NCBI GenBank assembly: GCA_964577715.1
Contig: CAZOAA010000020.1
Span: forward strand, 1 to 27,939
DNA: 27,939 nt
Direction: 5' to 3'
Source of the DNA: SUP05 sp964577715
Lineage (GTDB): Bacteria > Pseudomonadota > Gammaproteobacteria > PS1 > Pseudothioglobaceae
Within the stretch, counting starts at the first letter, position 1. Each line of letters starts with the position of its first letter. Under the pieces are notes generated by a model. The model made no database searches and was not told where the DNA came from. It was given only the letters and a program-made list of their open reading frames with translations. The translations under genes were made by a program, and so were the position numbers. Below, one piece after another: positions 7,390-14,763 of this stretch.

Positions 7390-7698
7390 ATGAAAAAAAT
7401 ACTTACAGTAATAGCATTATTAGCCACTACATTAGGCGCAAAAGCATTATCTCCAAATGAGATGCTAGTAGTAGTTGGCGCGGTTAAATATTACAACGAA
7501 AATTGTGCAGGGCTAAATTACGCTGGAATCAAGCAAATGAATAAAGGTCTTAAGAGGTTTGATATGCACAAAACCCCTATCAATGTACTTGAACAAAGTC
7601 CATTAGCCCTATCTGGGTATCAAACTGCTGTAAAGTACGGTTGCTCAGGCACTAAACACGAAGCACACAAAGCGGGTTACGGGCAATATATTAACTAA
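7390..7698 (+). CDS. Small exported protein with one cysteine pair, unknown function
   Basis: The 102-residue product starts with a clear Sec signal peptide, KK followed by ILTVIALLATTLG, with likely cleavage after AKA (residue 19). The mature part of about 83 residues is basic and has just two cysteines, Cys39 and Cys85, which could form a periplasmic disulfide. I do not recognise the family. ATG 7390 is preferred over an ATG at 7354 because only it gives a signal peptide and because 7354 lies inside the -35 box. There is no Shine-Dalgarno, in line with a leaderless transcript. The stop lies one base from the acpS stop on the other strand. Confidence 0.75.
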   Translation: MKKILTVIALLATTLGAKALSPNEMLVVVGAVKYYNENCAGLNYAGIKQMNKGLKRFDMHKTPINVLEQSPLALSGYQTAVKYGCSGTKHEAHKAGYGQYIN

Positions 7699-7699
7699 A

Positions 7700-8086
7700 T
7701 TAGTTATCTAAGGTTTCCAAAACAACAAAAGCCACTGCATTATATTTTTCATCAGACAAACTTAAATGCGCATGTTTGATTTTTTTATCCAAAAGGTATA
7801 AGCGTAATTTTTCACTAGGAATAAAGTAAGGCTTACCCTTTTCATTATTTCTAACAGTTAAATCCTGAAAACTAACAATTTTCCCAATACCCGTACCAAG
7901 CGCCTTAGCAAAGGCCTCTTTTGCAGAAAAACGTTTAGCACAATATGAAGCACTATCCCCTTTATTAGCAAATAAAGCTTGTTCATGTTCGGATAAAACA
8001 CGGCGCACAAAACCTTCTTTATTTTTCTCTAAAATGTGTGCAACACGCTCTATATTGATAATATCAGTGCCAACACCGTAAATCAT
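7700..8086 (-). CDS. acpS: Holo-[acyl-carrier-protein] synthase
   Basis: AcpS transfers 4'-phosphopantetheine from CoA to the serine of acyl carrier protein. The 128-residue protein has GVGTDI at 4-9, with the metal-binding Asp, and KRFSAKEAFAKALGTG at 51-66, with the catalytic Glu. Length is normal. Its ATG overlaps the pdxJ stop by 4 bp, and it is the last gene of the rnc-era-recO-pdxJ-acpS run. Only one base separates its stop from that of the convergent exported-protein gene. Confidence 0.96.
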   Translation of the reverse strand: MIYGVGTDIINIERVAHILEKNKEGFVRRVLSEHEQALFANKGDSASYCAKRFSAKEAFAKALGTGIGKIVSFQDLTVRNNEKGKPYFIPSEKLRLYLLDKKIKHAHLSLSDEKYNAVAFVVLETLDN

Positions 8087-8808
8087 AATCTAGCCTCTAG
8101 CATCAAATCTTTCATCTCTTGTGTTGCTTGAGCCAATCCCACAAATATCGCTCTAGCAATAATGGAATGCCCAATATTAAGCTCTACTATTTCAGGTAAT
8201 TTTGCAATTGCTGTGGTATTTTCCATCGTTAGACCATGCCCCGCATTAACCTGCAAACCAATTGAGTGTGCATAAGTTGCCATGGCTTTAATGCGCTCAA
8301 ATTCAGCTTGTTGTTCAGCGCCTGTAGCATCAGCATAATGACCCGTGTGTAATTCAATTACGGGCGTACCGCATTCTTTAGCAGCATCGATTTGATCTTT
8401 TTGTGCATCAATAAACAACGACACAACCACTTTTGATTCAGCCAGTTGCGCACAAACATCACGCATTCTTGATACCTGAGAAGCAACATCAAGCCCGCCT
8501 TCAGTGGTTAGCTCTTCGCGTTTTTCAGGTACTAAACAGCAATCCTCAGGTTTAATCCTTCCTGCAATCGTTACCATTTCATCAGTAGCTGCCATTTCAA
8601 GATTCATTTTTGTCGTGAGCTTATCACGTAAAACCTCAACATCATGATCTTGAATATGTCGCCTGTCTTCACGTAAATGTAGTGTAATGCTATCAGCGCC
8701 AGATTGCTCACATAATAGTGCGCCTTCAATTGGCGATGGATAGTTTGTCCCTCTAGCCTCTCTAATAGTGGCTATATGATCAATATTAACGCCTAAAAAT
8801 ATACTCAT
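8083..8808 (-). CDS. pdxJ: Pyridoxine 5'-phosphate synthase PdxJ
   Basis: PdxJ condenses 3-amino-2-oxopropyl phosphate with deoxyxylulose phosphate, closing the pyridine ring of vitamin B6. The 241-residue protein shows the family start GVNIDHIATIREARG, the active-site EVLRDK and VELHTGHYAD segments, and the C-terminal NAGHGL and ELNIGHSI glycine/histidine motifs of the TIM barrel. It lies 8 bp after recO and overlaps acpS by 4 bp. The adjacency with acpS is conserved in many gammaproteobacteria. Confidence 0.97.
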   Translation of the reverse strand: MSIFLGVNIDHIATIREARGTNYPSPIEGALLCEQSGADSITLHLREDRRHIQDHDVEVLRDKLTTKMNLEMAATDEMVTIAGRIKPEDCCLVPEKREELTTEGGLDVASQVSRMRDVCAQLAESKVVVSLFIDAQKDQIDAAKECGTPVIELHTGHYADATGAEQQAEFERIKAMATYAHSIGLQVNAGHGLTMENTTAIAKLPEIVELNIGHSIIARAIFVGLAQATQEMKDLMLEARL

Positions 8809-8816
8809 AAATTAAC

Positions 8817-9509
8817 TCAATCTTTAGTAAAAAATAATTCTCGACTCTTTAACGGCTTGTCGCCTAATAACCCATTTAAACGCTCTCGATTAAGATCACG
8901 ACACGCTTTTAATTGTTGCTCACTAGGCACTTTATCTAAGCACTCGGATGATAATAAATTTAATAAATTTCCCGATATTTTACCATCGGCCTGTTGAGAA
9001 AAACCAAGCTGAGGCTGGTAGCTATAATTTCTATCTGAATGAATTGAATCACCACTCGTGTCAGCAGAATAGTCCAACCCGTAGCCTAACTCTGATAACA
9101 AATTATTTTCAAAAACTCTTAGCAACCAATATTGATGCCGTTGATCTAAATCACTTATTTTTGTAACAAGCTGCTGGTACAAATCAAAAATCTGAGGATG
9201 TGGGTCATTCTCATGAATTAACCGTGTTATTAATTCATTAACATACATACATAGAATAAGCGCCTCGCCTTTAATATGCCTAGGTGTATCATCCACTTCC
9301 CAATGGGTAAGCGTCTTTAGTTCTCCCTTACCTGTATAAGAAATACGCAAATGTTGAAACATTTGAATATTGGCCTTAGCTTGGCGCACTCCCCTTCCAA
9401 TTAGGCGGATTTTTCCGTATTCTAACGTTAAGAAATCTAATAATAGTGAGTTATCTCTATAGGCTCTTCGGTGAATCAAAAAAGCAGGTGTTAACTCTAT
9501 TTTAGTCAT
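8817..9509 (-). CDS. recO: DNA repair protein RecO
   Basis: RecO works with RecR and RecF to load RecA on SSB-coated gaps and anneals single strands. The 230-residue protein has the N-terminal OB-fold signature AFLIHRRAYRDNSLLLDFLT, then YGKIRLIGRGVRQ, and a helical C-terminal half. The family is weakly conserved, so the operon position between era and pdxJ adds weight. The CxxC zinc motif of some RecO proteins is not evident. It overlaps era by 8 bp. Confidence 0.92.
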   Translation of the reverse strand: MTKIELTPAFLIHRRAYRDNSLLLDFLTLEYGKIRLIGRGVRQAKANIQMFQHLRISYTGKGELKTLTHWEVDDTPRHIKGEALILCMYVNELITRLIHENDPHPQIFDLYQQLVTKISDLDQRHQYWLLRVFENNLLSELGYGLDYSADTSGDSIHSDRNYSYQPQLGFSQQADGKISGNLLNLLSSECLDKVPSEQQLKACRDLNRERLNGLLGDKPLKSRELFFTKD

Positions 9510-10386
9510 AGCCTAGCGAAGCCAGTGCTCGCTTATCGTCCGACCATCCGGTTGACACCTTAACCCACAGCTTAAGAAAAACTTTTCTATCCAAAAAGCC
9601 TTCAATACTTTGTCTAGCCTCAGTACCAATTAGTTTTAGCATTTCACCCTTTTGACCGATAACAATATTCTTTTGCGACGCTTTATCAACAAATATCCTA
9701 GCTGAAATTCTTTGCATATTTCCATCTAGCTCATATTGCTCAATCTCAACTGTTAAATCATAAGGCAGTTCATCTGCCAAATGACGCATTAACTTTTCTC
9801 TGATAAATTCAGCGACGACAAATTTTTCACTCCGATCAGTAATAAAATCAGGATCAAAAATCATCTCCTGCTCTGGCAAATATTTTAAGATAATCTCTCT
9901 TAAGATCTTTGTGTCTTTTTTGCTAAATGCTGAGAGTGGAAACAACTCTGTTGGCTGATATTTTTGGCCAACTTTTTCTAAAAATGGCAGTACTTCTTGC
10001 GCTGTTTTTAAATGGTCAATTTTGTTAATACACAAAATAACTGGTACTTCTACTTGCGATACATGCTCTAATACTCGTGCATCTTCTTTGGTCCATTTAT
10101 CAACTTCAACTAACCATAAGATCATATCAACATCTTTAATGCTAGAGCTTGCTGCTCGATTCATATAAGAGTTAATGGCTTTTTTATTACCCATATGAAT
10201 GCCTGGTGTATCTACAAACACCATTTGATATTCATCACGCGTATCAATCGCATGAATACGGTGACGCGTGGTTTGAGGACGGTGAGAGGTAATGGATAAC
10301 TTTTGCCCAAGCAGCTCATTAATAATGGTTGACTTACCCACATTTGGGCGACCAATCACTGCAATAAACCCTGCTTGCATGCTCAT
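9502..10386 (-). CDS. era: Ribosome-assembly GTPase Era
   Basis: Era is an essential GTPase that binds the 3' end of 16S rRNA during 30S assembly. The 294-residue protein has GRPNVGKST (12-20), SHRPQTTRHRI in switch I, DTPG (59-62) and NKID (121-124), followed by a C-terminal KH domain ending KLWVKVSTGWSDDKRALASL. Length is normal. It overlaps rnc by 4 bp and recO by 8 bp, so the three are probably translated as a coupled unit. Confidence 0.97.
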   Translation of the reverse strand: MSMQAGFIAVIGRPNVGKSTIINELLGQKLSITSHRPQTTRHRIHAIDTRDEYQMVFVDTPGIHMGNKKAINSYMNRAASSSIKDVDMILWLVEVDKWTKEDARVLEHVSQVEVPVILCINKIDHLKTAQEVLPFLEKVGQKYQPTELFPLSAFSKKDTKILREIILKYLPEQEMIFDPDFITDRSEKFVVAEFIREKLMRHLADELPYDLTVEIEQYELDGNMQRISARIFVDKASQKNIVIGQKGEMLKLIGTEARQSIEGFLDRKVFLKLWVKVSTGWSDDKRALASLGYD

Positions 10387-11048
10387 AAATTTTTCAACTT
10401 ATCTAATAAAGTTTTCGCACAAGATTGTTCTGCTCTCTTAATACTTTTAGCTTGTTGTTCGGTCTGCATTTGTTGGTCTTTTAAAAAACAACTAACAGTA
10501 AATATTGCATTATGATCCTTGCCTACGGTTTTTATCAATTTATATTCTGGCAAAGTATTACTACGTTTTTGTAAATACTCTTGCAACTCTGTTTTAGAGT
10601 CTTTAAGCGAGTCATTCGGATTAATGCTATCCAATAGCTCTTGGTATAAATTAAGAATAACCGCATTAACCGTATCAAAATCAGAATCTAAAAAAACTGC
10701 ACCAAAAATAGCCTCAACTGCATCTGCCTGTATTGACTCCCTTCTAAAACCGCCACTTTTTAACTCACCTGAGCCTAAAATAAGCACCTCAGATAATCCG
10801 AGCTCACTACCAATCTGTGCTAATGTTTGCCCTCTAACTAGATAAGACCTTAAACGTGATAGCTTGCCTTCATCAACATGCTCAAAGCGCTTATAAAGCT
10901 CTCTAGAAATTACAACACCTAAAATACTATCGCCTAAAAATTCTAAACGCTCATTGTTATTCCTTCCAACACTACGATGCGTTAATGCTAACTTCAATAG
11001 AGAAATATTTGAGAATTGATAATCTATTTTTTGCTCAAGTTTTTTCAT
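10383..11048 (-). CDS. rnc: Ribonuclease III
   Basis: RNase III cuts double-stranded RNA, including rRNA precursors. The 221-residue protein has the signature NERLEFLGDSIL (32-43) with acidic residues Glu33, Glu36 and Asp40, the second metal-binding pair Asp109 and Glu112 in QADAVEAIFGAVFLD, and a C-terminal double-stranded RNA-binding domain from about 150. It heads the minus-strand operon because lepB, its usual neighbour, is elsewhere. Its start codon is 14 bp from the divergent Cas6/Cmx6-like gene, so its promoter must lie within that gene's 5' coding region. Confidence 0.97.
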   Translation of the reverse strand: MKKLEQKIDYQFSNISLLKLALTHRSVGRNNNERLEFLGDSILGVVISRELYKRFEHVDEGKLSRLRSYLVRGQTLAQIGSELGLSEVLILGSGELKSGGFRRESIQADAVEAIFGAVFLDSDFDTVNAVILNLYQELLDSINPNDSLKDSKTELQEYLQKRSNTLPEYKLIKTVGKDHNAIFTVSCFLKDQQMQTEQQAKSIKRAEQSCAKTLLDKLKNL

Positions 11049-11062
11049 TAAAATTAAAAGCT

Positions 11063-11734
11063 ATGTTTTGGCAAGAAGACCTTAAAGAACAACATTTTAC
11101 GCTTCCTGAAGATGTACAGGATGCCGTGTTTAATATTCACTGCAAGATCTTACCTATTGATCATGCTTTTTTGTTATCAAAAGCATTACTAGAACACCTT
11201 CCTTGGCTAAGCGAAGTAGGTGCAGGTATTCATGATATCAGTGTGGCTGATGGCAATGGCTGGGAACAAGATCACGAATCTGGTTTTTACTACCCTTCTA
11301 AACGTTCTAAATTAAATATTAGAATGCCCAAAGAAAAATTAAAGGACGCCCAGTTACTAGTTGGGAAAACGCTCGATTTAGGCGAATATCAAATTAAAAT
11401 TATCAAAGCACTAGAGCCGAAACTCATGAGTGATATGCAAATCGTGTTTGCTAAATACGTTGCGTGTAATGAAAATGATAGTGAAGAAGAATTTTTACAA
11501 ACTTCTTTTAATCAGCTAAAAGCACTCAATATTCATCCAAAAAAGATGATGGCTGGCCTTGAACGTAGAATTCAAATACCTAATGGTATTATTCATACTC
11601 GTTCCTTAATGGTGGCCGATCTTCAAAAATCAGAATCAGTAACACTCCAAGAAAAAGGTATTGGCGAGCATCGACTGCTGGGTTGTGGACTATTCGTTCC
11701 ACAAAAAAATATTGAAACCATTGACACCACTTGA
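11063..11734 (+). CDS. Orphan Cas6/Cmx6-family protein (type I-MYXAN-like RAMP)
   Basis: The 223-residue protein resembles the Cas6/Cmx6 family named after type I-MYXAN CRISPR systems, in which Cas6 enzymes cut repeat RNA. Recognisable parts are VFNIHCKILPIDHAFLLSKA (22-41), GIHDISVADGNGW (55-67), LLVGKTLDLGEYQI (98-111), the late RTLRIKGK-like block, and the C-terminal glycine-rich GIGEHRLLGCGLFVP (199-213) typical of RAMP folds. His34 and His57 are candidate catalytic histidines, which is not proven. ATG 11063 is chosen because homology starts there; an upstream in-frame ATG at 10985 would overlap rnc. No other cas gene or repeat array is present, so the cellular substrate is unknown. Confidence 0.75.
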   Translation: MFWQEDLKEQHFTLPEDVQDAVFNIHCKILPIDHAFLLSKALLEHLPWLSEVGAGIHDISVADGNGWEQDHESGFYYPSKRSKLNIRMPKEKLKDAQLLVGKTLDLGEYQIKIIKALEPKLMSDMQIVFAKYVACNENDSEEEFLQTSFNQLKALNIHPKKMMAGLERRIQIPNGIIHTRSLMVADLQKSESVTLQEKGIGEHRLLGCGLFVPQKNIETIDTT

Positions 11735-11759
11735 CCTAACTCTACTTTAACACTACAAT
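11731..11759 (+). promoter_or_regulatory. Promoter of the double-thioredoxin gene
   Basis: TTGACC (11731-11736), 17-bp spacer, TACAAT (11754-11759). The -35 box contains the TGA stop codon of the upstream Cas6/Cmx6-like gene. Transcription would start near 11766, leaving a leader of about 17 nt that includes GGGGAG (11773-11778). Confidence 0.6.
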
Positions 11760-11782
11760 GAAGTTATCTATCGGGGAGATAT

Positions 11783-12814
11783 ATGCGCATTTTTTTAGTA
11801 ATTTTTTCTTTATTGTTTTTTCAGCTATCAATCGCTGAGGAGTCTAAAAAGCAAGGTGAATTTTTGGGCGCCAACCCAGTAGAAGCTCTGCCAGATTGGT
11901 TTAAAGCCACATTTATGGATTTTTCTGAAGACCTGGAAGAAGCCAGCGATGAAGGTCGTCATGTAATGATTTACTTCCACCAAAATGGTTGCCCCTACTG
12001 CGCCAAATTAGTCGAAGACAATTTTCATGATGAAAAACTCGTTACCAAACTACAAAAAAACTTTGACGTTATTGAGACCAACATGTGGGGTGATCGCAAC
12101 TTAACCGATTGGAATGGCGACGAATACACTGAAAAAGAATTTTCAGCAAAAATGAAAATTCAATTCACACCCACCACACTATTCTTGAACTCTAAAGGCG
12201 AAGTATTGCTTCGACTTAATGGCTACCAGTCTATTGAAAAAATGCACGCAACGCTGGATTATATTTCTAACAAAACCTATCTCAATCAATCCTATGCAAG
12301 CTATATCAATAATCTAAAAAAAGACAAATCTGGCGCACTTAACCCGCACCCTATTTTTGAGTCAGGCCCGCATATGCTAGCACGCAGTGAAAACATGCCT
12401 GCTAGTAAAAATTTGGCTGTATTTTTTGAAGAGCCAAATTGCCCCGAATGTGATTTTTTCCATAAAACACTCATGTCGCTTGAGCAAACACAAGGCTATT
12501 TAAAGCAAATGCAAGTAGTGCGTTTTAACGCATTATCTGATGAAAAACTTATCACCCCTTCCAGCAAAAGAACCACGGCAAAAGACTGGTACGATGAGCT
12601 CAAACTCACTTACAAGCCAGCCATTGTATTTTTCAATAAAGATGGATCAGAAATTATCCGCAAAGACGCCTACTTTAAAGAGTACCACCTGCACGGCATC
12701 ATGACTTATGTCTTAACAAATGCTTACAAAACTCAGCCAAACTTCCAACGCTACCTAGAAGATAAATCTGATCACCTTCGTGAACAAGGTATTACAGTAA
12801 ATATTTGGAAATAG
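11783..12814 (+). CDS. Periplasmic protein with two thioredoxin-like domains
   Basis: The 343-residue product has a signal peptide, with likely cleavage after residue 18 (LSIA), and two thioredoxin-fold domains. Domain 1 (about 30-170) carries NGCPYC with Cys70/Cys73 and the cis-proline segment FTPTT at Pro130. Domain 2 (about 205-315) carries PNCPEC with Cys220/Cys223 and YKPAI at Pro279. CPYC suggests a glutaredoxin-like or SoxW-like disulfide reductase; CPEC is less usual. It probably acts on disulfides or thiol intermediates in the periplasm, perhaps in sulfur oxidation, which is inference. The start has a strong GGGGAG four bases upstream. It has its own promoter overlapping the end of the Cas6/Cmx6-like gene. 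Confidence 0.85.
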   Translation: MRIFLVIFSLLFFQLSIAEESKKQGEFLGANPVEALPDWFKATFMDFSEDLEEASDEGRHVMIYFHQNGCPYCAKLVEDNFHDEKLVTKLQKNFDVIETNMWGDRNLTDWNGDEYTEKEFSAKMKIQFTPTTLFLNSKGEVLLRLNGYQSIEKMHATLDYISNKTYLNQSYASYINNLKKDKSGALNPHPIFESGPHMLARSENMPASKNLAVFFEEPNCPECDFFHKTLMSLEQTQGYLKQMQVVRFNALSDEKLITPSSKRTTAKDWYDELKLTYKPAIVFFNKDGSEIIRKDAYFKEYHLHGIMTYVLTNAYKTQPNFQRYLEDKSDHLREQGITVNIWK

Positions 12815-12949
12815 GCTCATTTTAAAAATTTTCCAAATTTTCTAAAATAAACTGAATTTAAGCTTTAAAACGCTCTATCAAGGGCTTTAAATAGCTGAAA
12901 ATAGTAATTTTAAGTATATTTCGTCTATTTTTATCAATCAAAAATTATC

Positions 12950-12971
12950 ATTCGTAAAATTTGCTAAATTT
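12950..12971. repeat. 22-bp repeat, copy 2
   Basis: Identical to 440-461 and in the same orientation. It stops 10 bp past the stop codon of the minus-strand antitoxin-like gene at 12982. On its far side, an AGC-TTTAAA/TTTAAA-GCT imperfect hairpin lies near 12861-12896. Confidence 0.85.
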
Positions 12972-12981
12972 TTATTTGAAT

Positions 12982-13257
12982 TTAATCTCGCAAACCTAGT
13001 TCGCCATTAGCATATTTATGAATAATGCTAGATATCAGGGTTTGGTAAGGCAAGCCTTCTTTTGCCGCTTTGATTTGAATATTATTAAGATCGTTGCTAG
13101 TAAGTCTGATGTTGATTCGTTTATCTTTCTTAAAGGTGTTTTTCGCAGATTGTTGAATAAAGGCTTTACGCTTATTAGACATAGTTGGATTTAAAAAATC
13201 AACATTAATACTATCTTCAATTTCTTGTTCGTATTTATCTAGTTTAATTTTTTTCAT
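12982..13257 (-). CDS. BrnA/CopG-type antitoxin-like protein
   Basis: The 91-residue product has an acidic and basic N-terminal half, which could be the toxin-binding region, and a C-terminal ribbon-helix-helix stretch: KRINIRLTSNDLNNIQIKAA followed by KEGLPYQTLISSIIHKY. This is the pattern of CopG/BrnA antitoxins, which bind the toxin and repress their own operon as dimers. It lies after the toxin-like gene and overlaps it by 14 bp, the toxin-first order seen in brnTA. The 22-bp repeat follows its stop. Confidence 0.75.
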   Translation of the reverse strand: MKKIKLDKYEQEIEDSINVDFLNPTMSNKRKAFIQQSAKNTFKKDKRINIRLTSNDLNNIQIKAAKEGLPYQTLISSIIHKYANGELGLRD

Positions 13258-13537
13258 TTTTTATCACCTTTAAATATTGCTTAGTGGCTTTCCTACTTGG
13301 AATAATGGTTTTTAAGAAAATCTCATTATCATTTTCAACATAAGGCACTAAGTAAACATAGTTATTTACCAAAACAACAAAAATTCTTTGATTTGGATAT
13401 TTTTCAAAATTTGGATGAGGTGTATCATCAATCAATCCATCATTATCCAAATAAAAAACAACCTCTTCAAATGAGATATTTCTGGAAGAGGTTAATTCTA
13501 AATTTTTATCTGAATTCCAGTTTATCGGCTTTGTCAT
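13244..13537 (-). CDS. BrnT-like toxin of a type II toxin-antitoxin pair
   Basis: The 97-residue protein begins with a strand of BrnT type, INWNSDKNLEL, then RNISFEEVVFYLDNDGL, NPNQ-like HPNFEKYPNQRIFVV, YVYLVPYV and IIPSRKATKQYL. BrnT toxins are RNase-fold proteins that inhibit translation; activity here is inferred from family and gene order. The lengthened middle segment and the IPSRKATKQYL ending place it in a BrnT-like branch rather than the classical Brucella type. A consensus -10 (13552-13547, minus) lies only 9 bp from the ATG, implying a leader of about three bases. Confidence 0.7.
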   Translation of the reverse strand: MTKPINWNSDKNLELTSSRNISFEEVVFYLDNDGLIDDTPHPNFEKYPNQRIFVVLVNNYVYLVPYVENDNEIFLKTIIPSRKATKQYLKVIKNEKN

Positions 13538-13546
13538 TTGTTATTA

Positions 13547-13552
13547 ATTATA
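13547..13552 (-). promoter_or_regulatory. -10 box of the toxin-antitoxin operon
   Basis: TATAAT on the minus strand, nine bases before the toxin ATG at 13537, so the transcript would have only about three leader bases. No good -35 is visible, which would suit an autoregulated or activator-assisted promoter. Confidence 0.45.
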
Positions 13553-13573
13553 CTACGATTTTTAAGTGTGTGC

Positions 13574-13906
13574 CTAATGTATTTTTTTCACAAATTCTGA
13601 TTTGAGTTTCATTGCGCCATGGCCAGGGATTTTGCAATCAATATTGTGATCACCTTCGCACAAGCGAATATTTTTAACTTTTGTGCCGACTTTAACTGCG
13701 TTTGAAGTGCCTTTGATTTTAAGATCTTTAATAACGGTTACTGTGTCACCATCGGTAAGTGTATTGCCATTAGCATCTTTCACCACAACCTCTTTTTCAA
13801 TCAGATCGTCCGCTGAAAACTCATACGCGCATTCAGGGCAAACTAAAAGATTTCCATCTTCATACACATATTCAGAGTTGCATTTTGGACAGTTAGGTAA
13901 GCTCAT
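13574..13906 (-). CDS. yjdM: Zinc-ribbon protein YjdM (PhnA family)
   Basis: The 110-residue protein has an N-terminal zinc ribbon with CPKC (6-9) and CPEC (23-26), then the conserved DANGNTLTDGDTVTVIKDLKIKG block of the YjdM/PhnA family, and a C-terminal GHGAMKLKSEFVKK. Despite the older PhnA name it is not a phosphonoacetate hydrolase, and its role is unclear. It lies two bases after thyA and is probably the last gene of the lgt-thyA-yjdM unit. Confidence 0.93.
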   Translation of the reverse strand: MSLPNCPKCNSEYVYEDGNLLVCPECAYEFSADDLIEKEVVVKDANGNTLTDGDTVTVIKDLKIKGTSNAVKVGTKVKNIRLCEGDHNIDCKIPGHGAMKLKSEFVKKIH

Positions 13907-13908
13907 AC

Positions 13909-14763
13909 CTATACTGTAAATGGATACTTAACAGGATCGTGATGCTCGTAGTTGATTAACTCAAAATCATCCATGGTTACCCAAGTTTCAAGGTCTTCTA
14001 AGGTTTTTATCTCAGGGTTAATTTTCAAACTTGGTAGTGGCAATGGCTCACGATCAACTTGCTGGTTTTTAAAGATTTCTACTTGATTTTCATACAAATG
14101 CACATTAGACAGATGATGACGCATTTTTTTGGCTTTTTTGCCAGTAATTTGCGCAGTGATCATTAGCAGAAACGCTACTTGAAAATGATTAAATGGCTGA
14201 CCCAGTGCATAGTCTGACGAACGCTGATAACTCTCTAAATACAAATCATCACCGAGTAAATTAAAATGATGGGTATGCATACAAGCTGGGAGGCATGCGC
14301 GGTGAATAAGATTTGGATGATTAAAAGTCATAATCTCACGCCTATCATCAACACCGTTAGATAAATCTGTCACAATCTTTTTATATTGATCGAGTGGCTT
14401 GTCATCTTCAATGCCGGGGAATGCCCTACCAATTACACCATAGCACATACCCATATCATCCTCGCCTTTACGATGTGGATTATCAAGCCAAGCTTGATTA
14501 TCATTAGCATTGGCATTCCAGGTATTGCACCCAATTTCTCTGAATTGTGCAGCAGAGCCATAACCGCGAATATAGCCCAGCATCTCAGCAATAGCAGATT
14601 TCCAAAAAAGCTTTTTGGTAGTAACCACAGGCACTGTGCCATCCGATAAATCATGCTCAAAAGTAGCACCAACAATGGCTAATGTTTTTTGGCCGGTACG
14701 GGCATTTTCCAGCCACACACCCTCATCTAAAATTCGCTTACCAATATCGATATATGCTTTCAT
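13909..14763 (-). CDS. thyA: Thymidylate synthase, long Vibrio-type form
   Basis: ThyA methylates dUMP to dTMP with methylenetetrahydrofolate. At 284 residues it is longer than the 264-residue E. coli form and matches the Vibrio/Shewanella-type variant: ARTGQKTL near the start, NTWNANANDNQAWL, NPHRKGEDDMG, GVDDRREIMTF, catalytic Cys161 in CLPACMHTHHF, and YQRSSDYALGQPFN (179-192) for dUMP binding. Its start overlaps the lgt stop by 4 bp, the same lgt-thyA order as in E. coli. Confidence 0.95.
   Translation of the reverse strand: MKAYIDIGKRILDEGVWLENARTGQKTLAIVGATFEHDLSDGTVPVVTTKKLFWKSAIAEMLGYIRGYGSAAQFREIGCNTWNANANDNQAWLDNPHRKGEDDMGMCYGVIGRAFPGIEDDKPLDQYKKIVTDLSNGVDDRREIMTFNHPNLIHRACLPACMHTHHFNLLGDDLYLESYQRSSDYALGQPFNHFQVAFLLMITAQITGKKAKKMRHHLSNVHLYENQVEIFKNQQVDREPLPLPSLKINPEIKTLEDLETWVTMDDFELINYEHHDPVKYPFTV

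Noticed and set aside
10900..13000. CRISPR array near the Cas6-like gene
   Set aside because: I read this region and the rest of the window for regularly spaced repeats of 25-40 bp and saw none.
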